64,000 bases of DNA from Diorhabda sublineata (GCF_026230105.1 NC_079482.1:11904001-11968000); one strand, 5' to 3'; positions 32,805-44,097 are shown, counted from the stretch's first letter. The notes: a model not told the origin generated them from the letters alone. Numbers and translations are program-made.

Positions 32805-32846
<42 letters not shown>
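32805..32846. repeat. (TA)n microsatellite at the LINE 5' end
   Basis: 42-bp AT tract that passes directly into the first bases of the R1-like LINE (ACTGGTGTGGAGATGCC). Confidence 0.95.
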
Positions 32847-32847
<1 letters not shown>

Positions 32848-33093
32848 CTGGTGTGGAGATGCCAGTACTCCCATCCAGCGCGTCCCCAGGTGGCGGATAG
32901 GGGCACTCCTCCCAGATATGGGAGGTACCGGCGAAATTAAATAGTCGGCGCGGACCAAAAAACTGGCAGGATGACGTCTGAACCGAAGCGGGCGGCCATC
33001 AATGGGTAGATCGGGCTCATTAGTCGAGGAGAAGACAGCTGATCGAGGAAAGGAACCCGAACAAATTCCAAAAACATTGAAAATAAATGAATT

Positions 33094-35054
33094 ATGGAAC
33101 GAAATAATGAGGAAAGTACGGTGCAGAGGAGGGATACCTCAGTACCGGTCGAGAGTGGTGGTGAGAGAGTGGGCCCCCCTCGACCGTCAGCAAGCGACCA
33201 CTATGCGCCCGCGGTAGGAGACCAGGCCGGGGTGCGGGATACGGTGACTGGAATGGAAATAGACCCCTTTGCAAGGAGAAGCTCTTTAGCAAGATCTCCC
33301 CCTGGGAGAAGAGGATCCGTTCCCAATTTGTCAACTGATGATGACACTGGCTGGACTTCAAACATACAGCAGTTGGCTAAAAGAAAGCGACTAGAAAATA
33401 TTAGCATCGTTGATATTGCTATGTCATAAAGTAGGAAAACAATAGACCCGGGAACCAAAATCCTGAGGATTATCGATTCCCTAGTGCTTGAAACGAAAGC
33501 CTTAGTGAATACTGCTCGTGAGAGCACAAATACCAAAAAGGAAATTAGAGAAATATCTACGAAACTGCTAAGATTAACAGAGCAACTCACGACAAGAGAA
33601 GCCCAGGACACTCTAAAAAGAGCTATAGACAGCCTGGATAAACCCAAGCCGCAAGATGAGAAGACCGTGAAGATAAATACCCGTGAGGTGGGCACTCAAA
33701 CAAACGAAAGACCAGTAACATGTTCGTCAACCCAAACTGTCGGCCCAGAAAAGCTAACGCCACACGAAATAGACACACATTTAACCAAAGGCCTAAACGA
33801 AGAATCCCTGAAGAATTTGATTGGAATGAAGTGGAGAAATGAGTGTTTCCAAAAAACAAAAAAAATAACCGAAAATATGCGGAGAGTGTTAGATGGAAGA
33901 GACCTAGCCATATTCATGGATACAAAAAAAGCTGCAGAAAACAAAATTGTGCAGGAAGTCGCCGTCAGAATACCACACATTTGGAAGCTTGTCGAAGCAA
34001 ACAAAATACAGCCTGGAAAAGTTATAAGTGTGGCAAGTAACAGCAAGATTTGGATGGAAGATGAAGGGGAGACTGAAGTAGTAAACTTCACATTCTTTGT
34101 CGGCTTGCCAAATGAACAAGACAAAGAACAAGACTTGTTCCAACTGTATATGGCATGTAAAAGACTTACAGAGGCGATGAGGCACAAAGGAGTCAAGCAC
34201 ATCACCGTGGTTCCCTCAAAAGAATGGGACGAAGACCAGGCCCTTAAGGTACTAGAGTGTGCATGTAGAGAAAATAACGTGGAAGCTGTCATCTGCATGC
34301 AATCAAACAATAAGGGACAAACGAGAGCTCAGTCCAGGAAACAAGGAGAGGCAGTAATCATTGCTAACCGGAGGCTAAGGAGGTTAAAAAAGAAGTGCAA
34401 GAGAAAGGACTAAGTGACAGTGTTGGGGGTGTCCGCATGACGAAGTCTGGAAACCTACTCCTCAAAATGGGGGAAACAGCTGGGGGCGCAGAACGACTAG
34501 TTGAAGCTCTTAGGGGAAGGAATGGAGTTAAAGCGCCAAGAGGAGTCCAAAAAGCGGAGGTTGTCCTCCATATTAAGAACATTGATGCTGTCACTAGCAA
34601 ACAAGAAGTGGAAGCTGCTATCAGAGACATCGACAAGGGAAGAAAACCAACAGGAGACATAAGAGTTAGCTCTTTGAGGCCTAACTATGGCGGGACACAA
34701 GCAGCTACCGTCTTTATACCAAAAGAAACTGCCGATAGCCTACTCAAAATGGGCAAAATAAGAATTGGTTTGGTCAACTGCAGTGTGAGAGAAAGGGTGA
34801 GAGTGGACTCGTGTCATGGATGCTGGGAAATTGGTCATATAGCCAAATTCTGCAAGGGCCCTGATAGAACACGACTGTGCATACAATGTGGGGGAGATAA
34901 CCACCAGAAAAAAGACTGCACGAAAGAAGCTCACTGCGTACTATGCAACATCCCCGGTCATAGGCCACTTTCCCTAAAGTGCCCTTTATATAGAGGAGAG
35001 ATAAAAAGGCTGCGAACAAACCGCCAACAAAATGTTCAAACTAGTTCAAATTAA
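33094..35054 (+). pseudogene. R1-like LINE ORF1 (gag), one stop and one frameshift
   Basis: ATG 33094 starts MERNNEESTVQ. An in-frame TAA at 33427-33429 interrupts it; the same frame runs on to 34411-34413. Homology then passes to the frame 34395-35054, so about one base is lost near 34350-34380. The central gag domain contains SVGGVRMTKSGNLLLKMGE. Three zinc knuckles follow in order: CHGCWEIGHIAKFC, CIQCGGDNHQKKDC and CVLCNIPGHRPLSLKC (the last with X6 before the final Cys), as in R1-clade gag proteins. ORF1 would coat the RNA and bring it to the target. Confidence 0.9.
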
Positions 35055-37625
35055 CCTAGGTAGGCGTATTCCAGCACATGACTTACTGCGACAAACAACA
35101 GCTACAAATGAAATAGACATTGCAATCATAAGCGAACCAAACAAGAATTTAGCTATAAAGAGCGGCTGGTACACAGATATCAATATAGATGCAGCAATTT
35201 GCTTACCAGCAAGCAAGCACATATCGATACAAGGTTGGGGACAGGGAAATGGATTTGTCTGGATTGACTGCATCAAAATCACTATATATAGCTGTTATAT
35301 GCCGCCAAATATAAGGCTCGAAGAGTTCCAACATTTACTGAATGAACTGAAAAATAGTATGGCTACACGGAAAAATAAGTGCCTGATTTGCGGGGACTTC
35401 AACGCGAAATCAATGATGGAACTCAACAACAAATGACTCTAGAGGAGATATTCTTTCTGAATGGGCCTCAGAACTAAACTTAATTTCACTGAACACCGGA
35501 TGTGAACCTACCTTCCGTAGAGGTCAAAGCTCATCCATTATCGATATAACATTCGCGGCAACCAATATAGCGCCTTTAGTAACGAACTGGAGAGTGCCTG
35601 AAGAGGAAAATCTTACAGACCATAATTACATTTATTTTGATATAGCTATTAAGAAAGATAGCGTAAGAACGAAGATGAAGAGCCGCGGCTGGAGGGTGGA
35701 TACGACACAAATGGATTACTTCATAAATGAACTGCGGAGCAAATTACCATCAAGAGAACAAACCTTAAAGCCAGAGAGATTAATTGAGAACATCAGCCAT
35801 GCATGTGATAATACATTCCAACGAAAGGGTATCCCAAGTGACAGGAAAAAACCAGCTTACTGGTGGTCAGCGGAAATCGCCGAGACTCGGAAAAAATGCC
35901 TTACACGGAAGAGAAATATGACAAGGCTCCATAAAAAACCTAATATATCGCAAGAACAAAAAGATACATCCCGGCAAGCCTACAAAGAAGAAAGAGCGCG
36001 GCTAAAGAACGCCATCCTAAGAGCAAAACAGGTTAAATGGAAAAGGGTCATTGAAGAAGTTGAAGAAGACCCATGGGGACTGGGATACAAGATAGTGATG
36101 AATAAACTAAGCTTGAGATCACCTCCTGCGTTGTCAGAAGAACTCATGCTTGACGAAGCTAAGAAGCTGTTCCCACAACACCAGAAAACTAAGTGGAGTA
36201 CCACTGAGGTACGAGACATTATTCCACTATTCTCGGCAGAAGAGCTGGATCGAGCTTCAAACAGGATCAAATTAAAAAAGGCTGCAGGACTCGACCATAT
36301 ACCACCGGAGATAATTAGATGTGTCGCACAAAGACTTTCACCAATCTGTCTGAATGTAATGAACCAGCAAATCCTGAAGGGCGAATTCCCAGATATCTGG
36401 AAAACCGCCAAATTGCTGCTCATAGAAAAACCACGTAAAGAAGGACAATCAAAACTCACATACAGACCGCTGTGCCAAATAAATTGCCCAATGGGAAAAC
36501 TACTAGAGCACCTTATAAAAGAAAGAATAGTTGAAGAAATCTGCAGAACAGGAGGCCTTGCTGATACACAGTTTGGATTTGTGAAAAAGAAATCGACCAT
36601 AGACGCTATGCTGAGAGTAATGGAAGAGGTAAATAAAGCAAAAAGACTCGCATATCAAAATAGAAAACTATGCTTGCTAGTGACCCTGGATGTCAAAAAT
36701 GCCTTCAACTCGGCACCCTGGCAAGGCATCGTAAGAGAACTTGAAAAAAGAAAGATAGCACCATATTTGATACGAATGGTAAAAAGCTACTTTACCAACC
36801 GAAGGATCTTAATTGGCGACAGAACTAACATGGAAGTGACAAGTGGTGTACCGCAAGGCTCTGAACTTGGACCCACTTTGTGGAACGTCTACTACGACGA
36901 TGTACTACGCCTGGATATGCCGCCAGGAGTCGTGCTTATTGGATTCGCTGACGACTTGGCGGTAGTAGCGAGTGAGAAGACGGAGAACCAAATCGTAGCT
37001 GTGACCATCTTAGCAGTGCAAAGGGTTGTGGAATGGATGAAATCCAGAGGACTAGAATTGGCGTCAGAAAAAACAGAGGCAACGTTGCTGGTTGATAGAA
37101 AGATTGTTAAACAGGTGACTATCGATATAATAGACACACCGGTCTTCACTCAACCACAAACTAAATACCTAGGGGTATTTTTCGATCAGGGAGCTAAAAT
37201 GAAGGCTCATATTGTAAACACAAGCCGTAAGGCTGAAGCGACGATAATGGCTCTTAGCTGCCTGATGCCGAAAAGAGAGGGACCATCGTCAAGTAAGCGC
37301 AAACTGCTGTCGGCGGTAGCCCACTCGATTATGCTATACGCTGCACCAGTATGGCAAGAATCTCTGAAACATCTGAAGTATAGATCTATGTTCCTCAAGA
37401 TACAGAGAAAACTAGCGATCCGCATATGCAGTGCGTTCCGTACTGTATCCACCGAGGCAATATTAGTATTGGCGGGTATAATACCCATAGACCTATTGGT
37501 GAACGAGTGAACCGCCACACATGGAAAAGAGCAAGCAGTTAAAACAACAGAAAAAGAAAACACGCTAACTAAATGGCAAAGAAAATGGGAAGCAACACAC
37601 CATTTGGGCGCTTGTACCAAAAGAC
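35032..37625 (+). pseudogene. R1-like LINE ORF2: APE endonuclease and reverse transcriptase
   Basis: Starts at ATG 35032, overlapping the ORF1 end by 23 bases. The N-terminal APE-type endonuclease shows ICGDFNAKS near 35385, SSIIDITF near 35535 and NLTDHNYI near 35610. A frameshift near 35420-35436 breaks the frame inside it; the rest is open 35594-37510. RT motifs are intact: AAGLDHIPPE, TLDVKNAFNSAPWQ near 36682, SGVPQGSELGPTLWN near 36842 and GFADDLAVV near 36940. A TGA at 37508 precedes more homology (LTKWQRKWEATHHLG) up to about 37612. No RNase H domain, as in R1. The C-terminal zinc finger is missing. Confidence 0.9.
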
Positions 37626-38636
37626 TCAATTATTTAGATCTTTCTTATCATTTATAGCTTTTTCGTTCTTATGAATGTGAACCATTTCTAAAAATTCCCT
37701 TTTTCGTGTATTAGATTCCTATTCAAGAATTTTTGAAAATGAATGAATAATTGAATTTATGTTTTTTTTTTGATATTCTATGGTTCGTTAATGCAGTTCT
37801 ATTATTTTTATCCTATTGCTGACCTCTTAGTCTATTTTCTAAATACTGATGTTTGCCCTATGTAAACAGCGTCACAATTAGTACAAGGCACTTGATATAT
37901 AATATTACTTCTTTTGTTTTTTGATGTTTTAGATTTCAATTTAGTGAAATATTTGGATAATCTATTATGTCCTCTATGACTTATACTAATATCATATTTA
38001 TTGAAATAAATCGATAATTTTTGGGAAATTCCTTGTACTTACATATGGCAAGGAAAAATGTTTTGATGTTTCGTTTTTGTTTTGTTTTTAAATTGATTGT
38101 AGTATCTGTTTATCCTTTTCTTGAATATGTTATTTATCATTTTTTCCGGATAATTATTTTATTTCAATGCAATTTTTGCTTTTTGAATAGCTAAGCATCT
38201 AAATCAGGATCTGATAGTTGGATAGATCTATCAGCCAATCTTATTATCACTGATCTTTTTTGTGACATAGAATGACACGAATTGAAGTTTAAATATCTTG
38301 AGGACCAAGTTGGCTTCGTATACCATTCTGTTCTTATGTTATTGTTAATTTTATATAATGTGACAACAAGAAAATTGATTCTATTATTTTGCTCAACCTC
38401 GATTGTGAATTGAAGTTTTTGATGAAAGGATATGAATTTTTTACTTATGTTCTCAATTTGATTTTTTGGTACTTCAGTAATGCAATCATCTACATATCGA
38501 AAAAAGAATGGAATATTTATATCAAGTTTGCTTAGCACCGTTCCCTCAAGATCTTCCATTACCAATTGCGCTATAATACTTGAAATGGAAGCTCTCATAG
38601 CACAACCATCAATTTGTATATTTCATTTCCATATTT
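37626..38636 (-). mobile_element. Penelope-like element, RT to GIY-YIG, minus strand
   Basis: Minus-strand frame 38191-38598 carries SISSIIAQLVMEDLE, NIPFFFRYVDDCITE (motif C), NNRINFLVVTLYKIN and WSSRYLNFNSCHSM. The linker and the GIY-YIG block (CTNCDAVYIGQ-like, near 37850-37890) follow to 37626, where the end of the endonuclease meets the R1-like LINE. At 38637 it meets a plus-strand copy of the same family. Confidence 0.85.
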
Positions 38637-39417
38637 GATACAATCAATTTAAAAACAAAACAAAAACGAAACATCAAAGCATAAAACATTTCTCTTTACC
38701 ATATATGTACAAGGACTTTCTCAACAATTATCGAATTTAATTTCAATAAATATGATATTAGTATAAGTCATAGAGGACATAAGACATATACAAATATTTC
38801 ACTTAATTAAAATCTAAAACACCAAAAAACAAAAGAAGTAATAATATATATCAAATGCCTTGTAATAATTGTGACTATTTACATAGGGCAAACATCTCAG
38901 TATTTAGAAAATAGACTAAGAGGTCAGCAATAAGATAAAAAAATAGAACTGCATTAACTCACCATGAAATATCAAAAAAATATATAAATTCAATTATAAA
39001 GATTCAAAAATTCTTGAATCGGAATCCAATACACGAAAAAGAGAATTTTTAGAAATGGTTCACATTCATAAGAACGAAAAAGCTATAAATGATAAAAAAG
39101 ATCTAAATAATTTAATTAAAATTTATAGATCTATTTTTTGAATTCTAATAAATTTAATATATTTGAGATGTGGAAACCAAGGAAAAATTTATTTTTCTTA
39201 TTGGAACAAAGTTCTAAGTTGATTTTATCCTTATTTCTTGATGAAGGTGATCTATAGATCAATATAAATAAGCAAATTGTCAGTGTCTATATCATATTTT
39301 CATAAAGACTTAAAGAAAAGTCGAAAGGTCAAAATTTATCTTTTTTTTTATCAAATAAAAAAAAACAGAGTTTTAAACAGAAGAGACCTAAAATGAAGAA
39401 CATTTAGATTAATATAT

Positions 39418-39421
<4 letters not shown>
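38637..39421 (+). mobile_element. Penelope-like element, linker to 3' end, plus strand
   Basis: Linker (QFKNKTKTKHQSIKHFSL), GIY-YIG block (TIYIGQTSQYLENRLRGQQ, KDSKILESESNTRKREFLEM and VHIHKNEKAINDKKDL) near 38850-39110, then the 3' UTR ending CTAAAATGAAGAACATTTAG near 39407, followed by (TA)n. Joined head-to-head with the minus copy to its left. Confidence 0.85.

Positions 39422-39469
<48 letters not shown>
39422..39469. repeat. (TA)n microsatellite
   Basis: 48-bp AT tract just beyond a PLE 3' end, as at 14356 and 27951. Confidence 0.95.
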
Positions 39470-39471
<2 letters not shown>

Positions 39472-39579
39472 CTGCATGCGACTATTTGTACATTTTAAAA
39501 TTTTATATGGGATAATTTCAAATTTAGAAATGTAGGTATCAACTTATCTTTTTTGCATCTGAGTAGAGAAATTTTTCGG

Positions 39580-40013
39580 CAAATACATTCGAACTGAAGC
39601 AAAAGCCCGTATTTACAAGACCGCAATCAGACCTATATGCAGCAGAGACCCGACCTGAGACCTCTAAAACGAAACGGATATTGGAGACTACAGAAATGAA
39701 AATAGTTCGAAGAATAGCGGGAAGAACACTACTGGATAGAGAAAGGAGTGAAAACATAAGACGAACATGCGGAATAGATAATATCAATGACTGGGTACTG
39801 GATAGAAAGATAAAATGGAATGAGCACATTGACCGCATGACGGAAGAACGAATTGTGAAAATATCAAGGGACAAATCACCAGCAGGACAAAGAAGCATTG
39901 GAAGACCTAGGAAAAGATGGAGTGACAACCTCCCAGGTGACTGAGCAGAGGCAATGACGTGAAGAAAAACAGGCAATGATGCCTATACACAGCAGGAAGA
40001 AGAAGAAGAAGAA
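39580..40013 (+). mobile_element. 5'-truncated non-LTR retrotransposon with 19-bp target duplication
   Basis: The insert is flanked by the 19-base direct repeat GAGTAGAGAAATTTTTCGG (39561-39579 and 40014-40032). It ends in a (GAA)n tail, the pattern of LINE insertion. The open frame 39681-39944 encodes an ORF2 C-terminus: TTEMKIVRRIAGRTLLDRER, then IKWNEHIDRM and GRPRKRWSDNLPGD. This C-terminal block is common to an insect LINE group with triplet tails (RTE-like by tail type, classification tentative). A diverged relative lies at 46555-46770. Confidence 0.88.
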
Positions 40014-40184
40014 GAGTAGAGAAATTTTTCGGTTTTTCAGTTTTGCAATTTTGAGGGAGATATTTTCGAAATTTTTTCAGATTCTGTTTGGCTTCAGTTC
40101 CATATGTCTTCAACGTTAGGATAGGTAAGCATTCTTTCATCCTTGCCGGTATAAATTTCTTCAATTTCTTAATTCTTAGACCTT

Positions 40185-40500
40185 TTGATAGGTTTATGTT
40201 TCTGAATGTTTTTAGGTCTCCATTGTTTCAAAATTAGTTCTTTTTATAATAATTTTTGAAAAGAAAGTTGAAAATTGACTTTTCTTCTTAACTTCAGACT
40301 TATCAAAATATGAAATTAACACTGATAATTTGCTTATTTATAATAATCAATAGATCACCTACATCATGTACATCAAAATAAGAATAAAATCAAAATAGGA
40401 AATGTTCTAATAACAGTCCTCACATCTCAAATATCTAGCAGTACTTAATCAATCAAATTATTTGTAGTTTCATTAGAATTTACAATTATTCTCATTTTGA
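40185..40500 (-). mobile_element. Penelope-like element 3' UTR fragment
   Basis: TTTAGGTCTCCATTGTTTCAAAATTAG ... ATCAATAGATCACCTACATCATG matches the minus-strand 3' UTR at 28000-28200. With the plus-strand PLE ending at 39421 it brackets the LINE tail insertion. Confidence 0.75.
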
Positions 40501-40539
40501 TGTCATCCAAATTACGAAATTCAAAATAACGTTATAAAT

Positions 40540-42394
40540 TCTGATTTTCACAAAACTAACATCAGTCATTTCAAAGCTCGAGCTGCCATTCAAGGCCGCG
40601 TTGATCAACGTTTAATGATGCAGCTTGATGAAAAAATTTTATATTGGAAAAAAGTTATGCATCGAGTAATTGTGATAATTAAATCCCTCGCAATAAGAGG
40701 GCTGCCATTTAGAGGACATTCAGAACGAATTGGAGATCCTCATAATGGTAATTTTTTAGGTTCAGTTGAGCTTTTTGTTGAATTTGATCCGTTTTTATCA
40801 GAACATTTAAAATTGGCTGGCCGTGGAAATATTTCGTATTTATCTAAAACAATCTACGAAGAAATTATATTATTAATTCAAAATAAAGTATTGCAACATA
40901 TTTCTGAAGAAGTGCAATCTGCTAAGTATTTTGGTGTAATTGTGGATTCCACACCTGACATTGCTCATGTTGATCAACGATAATTATTAGATATGTACGT
41001 AACAATGGTAAAAATGTCGAAAGATTTCTAGAACTCATTTTAAATACTGGCCATAAGGCTAAAGATATTGAAGATGCATTGTTAAAATCGCTTGAAGATA
41101 ATGGTTTAAATATAATAAATTGTCGTGGTCAGTCTTACGACAATGCAAGCAATATGTCAGGTTTATATTCAGGAGTGCAAGCACGAATCAAAACAAGTAA
41201 TCCTTTAGCTGAATATGTTCCTTGTGCTGGTCATTCTTTAAATTTAGTGGGAACTTGTGCAGCTGAATCTGTTACCAAAGCCGTAGACTTTTTTTCTACT
41301 TTTGCAAGAAATATATAATTTTTTTACCGTTTCAACACATCGTTGGGAGATTTTGACACAGCATACAAGTTTAAGACTTAAAAGTCGTTCTCAAACTCTT
41401 TGGTTTGCTCGACCTGATGCATGCTACACATTAGAAAAAGAATGGCTTGGAATAATTGTTGCACTGAACTTTATTGGCGAAAACAAAGATGAAAAACCTG
41501 CTACGCGAGCGGAAGATAAGGGACTGCAGCAAAAATTACAACATTTAGAAACAGCAATTCTAGTCATTGTTTGGAATGCAATTTTGGATCGCTTCAATGC
41601 TGCGAGTAAAAAACTGCAGGATTCTCAAGCTGATTTATCATATACATATCATATACAGTTCTTTAGCATTATTTCTACAAGATATGAGAAATAAACAATT
41701 TTCTGACTACGAAAAAAAGCCAAAGCACCATCTGGAGTTCAAAATTACTATCGATATGACACCCGTCGTAAAAAAACCCGAAAACTTCATCCTGACGAGT
41801 CACGGGAGAATGAAAGAACAGTTGTATCTGGAGAAGAAAATTTTCGATCCAACATTTATTATCCAATTTTAGATACTTTAAGTGTACAATTAAAAGAACG
41901 TGAAAGTAGTTATCATAATCTTTACGAAAAATTTAATTTTTTTGATAATTTGTATGAAATTCATACAAATTAATTAAAAATTCGCGCAGATGAATTAGTT
42001 ATTAAATATCCTAATGATTTGGAAGAGACTTTCGCGAATTAATGTATTCATTTGCACTGTCAACTCAAAGATTCTCTATTAAACACGATAGATATACGTT
42101 CCGCGCAAGGATTATACAATTTTTTGTATTCTCAAAAGCTTCAAGATGTTTATCCGAATGTAGACATTGCTTTACGTATTTTTTTGAGTATTCCGGCTAC
42201 GAACTGTTCAGGAGAACGATCTTTTACCACCTTGAAAAGAGTAAAAACGTATTTACATGCAAGTATGGTTCAAGAAAGAGTCAATGCTTTAGCACTACTT
42301 TCAATTGAAGCTCAACTAGTTCAAGAAATTAATTACAACGATATAGTTGATAATTTTGCTCAGACGAAAGCCAGAAAGAAGATATTTACAAATT
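40540..42394 (+). pseudogene. ZMYM1-like hAT transposase, frameshifted
   Basis: Pieces in order: TTF-type tail and linker (FKARAAIQGRVDQRLMM, LAIRGLPFRGH), the DUF4371 domain (AKYFGVIVDSTPDIAHVDQ near 40924, where the first catalytic Asp lies in VDST), then NCRGQSYDNASNMSG near 41125 and VPCAGHSLNLVG near 41218. Further on are HRWEIL near 41340 and RPDACYTL near 41415. The C-terminal dimerisation domain reads IPATNCSGERSFTTLKRVKT and QERVNALALLSIE at 42185-42320. Stops or frameshifts fall near 40981, 41300, 41690, 41870 and 41970. Inactive. Confidence 0.87.
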
Positions 42395-42595
42395 AAGTAA
42401 TACATTATAGTATAAGAAAATTGACTGTTATTTATGTTGTTAATATTTATTTGTATTGTTTAACAATTATTTTTTACGAAATAAATATTATATCTAAATA
42501 ATATAAACGGACTCAAAGAAATAAAATTTCATCCGTTGAAAAAGGGCGGCTAATCAGATAGGGCCTAAGGTGGCAAAAAGCTTAATCCGCCACTG
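40540..42595 (+). mobile_element. hAT element with ZMYM1-like transposase, 5'-truncated
   Basis: The right end (GGCAAAAAGCTTAATCCGCCACTG, ending 42595) has the hAT form complementary to CAGTGGCGGATTAAG. The left end is missing; homology starts inside the TTF-type zinc-finger region near 40540. The transposase frames run to about 42394. No 8-bp duplication can be tested because one end is lost. Confidence 0.82.
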
Positions 42596-42690
42596 CTCAC
42601 CCCCTAAAATACATGGTTTACCAAAATTACACAAACCTGACATTCTCCTTCGACCAAGTGTTCAATTCATTGTTCATTCAATATTACATT
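42596..42690 (+). mobile_element. Penelope-like element fragment (RT N-terminal motif)
   Basis: Directly after the hAT end the + strand reads PPKIHGLPKLHKPDILLRPS, the PLE motif P-K-x-Y/H-G-L-P-K-x-H-K-P. It is from a different PLE copy than the minus-strand one to its right. Confidence 0.7.
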
Positions 42691-43231
42691 GAATAAAATG
42701 TTTTTCAATACTATTTCTTCTATATATTTCAATACAAATTGTGCAAAGTAGGAAGAACCATTTAGTTGTTGATACAAATTATCTTGGAATTATGCTTTCT
42801 AGAAACTCATTTTAAGTGAGAGATATGTTGTTCAATCGAATTGAATTGAATTTTTCTTTTAAAACATGTGCTATTATATCATTTGGAATATTGGTGTACA
42901 TTGAGACGATATCTAGAGATATCATTTTATAATTATCGGATGTATGTAATGTATCTAAAAATTGTTTAAGCATGAATGAATCTTTTATATAATTTTAATA
43001 AAATGTTTGCTAGATATTTAGATGTGACTGGATATATGATATTATTGTTCGCATTGGAATATTTGACTTGTGTAATTTTTGTAGTCCATATAGTTTTGGT
43101 GGTATTGCATTCATTGTTTGTAATTTTTTTGCATCAATTTCATTGATGGAATTATTATTCAAAAGTTTTTTAATGAATTTATTATTGTTATTTTGAAAAG
43201 TATTAGTTTTATCTGTTTTAATTTCTTGATA

Positions 43232-44027
43232 AATATTTTTTCTACGACCGTGCGTTTTAACCCACACCAAAGTGTGGGAAAGTAAAATTATGCAAATTTT
43301 GACTTTATTAGATAGTTTTTTACTTCTGAGATTATAACTATTGTTACTATAAGTAAATAAATATTTACGAAATAGTCCATCAAATAAAATTTAAACCTTG
43401 TCTAGCTTTTTGTAGCATTCTTAATTTTTTCAAAATATAAAATAATACAGATATTTTTTATATAACCATGTAATTGTTACTAAAACGTCAAAATTGTTCA
43501 AAACGTCTTGGAAGTGACCGAATAAGTGCAATCTTCTTCTAAATTAAACCACATTAAACCGAATCCGATACAATAATATTGATAGATTCATCCGACGAAG
43601 AACTTCCCGAAGCCATTTTGAAGGCTGCAAATGAAACTAATTCCGAGCTGCCAAATGACTTGAAACCGTTGCCGTCATCGTCATCTTTATGCGACCTGCA
43701 ACCGATGCCATCCTCATCGACGTCATCTACTTTCCAGTTAAAACCAAATAACTCCACTGGATCGGCAATTCTTACTAGTCTACAGAATACAACAAATTGT
43801 GTTTTCAATATTAATATTTATAATAATTAGTAGTTTTTAATTAAAGTTTTGTATATTATTATGTTTGTTGGAATAAAATAATTCTATAAATAATAACTTT
43901 TTCTGTATATACGGTCGTAGAAAAAATCATCACTTGACCGCTTGCCCGAACTCCGCTCCGCGTCGTTCGGGACAACTGCAGTCGCATGCGGGAAAGTATC
44001 ACTTTCCGCACTTGTTAGGAAAATAAT
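43232..44027. mobile_element. unclassified DNA element inserted in PLE
   Basis: Left edge CTACGACCGTGCG (43232) and an inverted copy ACGGTCGTAG at 43912-43921; beyond it a GC-rich stretch to about 44020 with two small palindromes (CCCGAACTCCG..CGTTCGGG and TGCGGGAAAG..CTTTCCGCA). AAGTGTGGGAAAGT near 43271 echoes the right-hand palindrome. An uninterrupted PLE copy next door (44190-44215) shows what the target looked like; the flanks suggest a duplication of about 10 bp (ATAAATATTT against ATAATTATTT). It contains an 83-codon open frame. Family unknown. Confidence 0.6.
43552..43830 (+). pseudogene. C-terminal protein fragment inside the unclassified element
   Basis: From ATG 43579 the frame gives 83 aa; it is also open upstream (ESDTIILIDSSDEELPEAIL). 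The composition is Ser/Pro/Leu-rich (SSSSLCDLQPMPSSSTSST) and it ends NCVFNINIYNN, like the short hydrophobic tails of some transposon-derived proteins. The opposite strand is open over the same span, so coding is not certain. I cannot name the family; a tyrosine-recombinase or THAP-type element end is possible but unproven. Confidence 0.4.
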
Positions 44028-44097
44028 TATTTGTCATTTAGTAACACTATCATTTTATCATTGTAATCTTTTATGTCCATTATTAATATTTTATTCT

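Larger units (their letters stand above)
32847..37625 (+). mobile_element. R1-like LINE, nearly full length, 3' end lost
   Basis: The GC-richer composition stands out from the flanks. A GC-rich 5' UTR (32847-33093) starts right after a (TA)n tract. ORF1 (gag with three CCHC knuckles) and ORF2 (endonuclease plus RT) overlap by 23 bases. ORF2 homology ends around 37625, where minus-strand PLE sequence begins, so the C-terminus, 3' UTR and tail are missing. ORF1 has one stop and one frameshift, ORF2 one frameshift and one late stop: the least decayed LINE in the window. Confidence 0.9.
42790..44097 (-). mobile_element. Penelope-like element N-terminal RT region, interrupted
   Basis: Minus-strand pieces: LNDK near 44030, then after an insertion NIYQEIKTDKTNTFQNNNNK (43170-43231), IPPKLYGLQKLHKSNIPMR (43050-43105), and motif A with MISLDIVSMYTNIP and IIAHVLKEKFNSIR (42845-42930). 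This is the part upstream of YVDD that is missing from most other copies here. It is cut at 43232 by the unclassified element that ends near 44027. Confidence 0.8.

Noticed and set aside
33201..34310. Several long minus-strand frames (33201-33695, 33696-34310, 35980-36600)
   Set aside because: Antisense shadows of the R1-like ORF1 and ORF2, whose domains are clear on the plus strand.
43554..43808. 84-codon minus-strand frame opposite the 43579 frame
   Set aside because: Both strands are open. The plus strand has the more protein-like ending and an upstream open frame, so I kept only that one and with low confidence.
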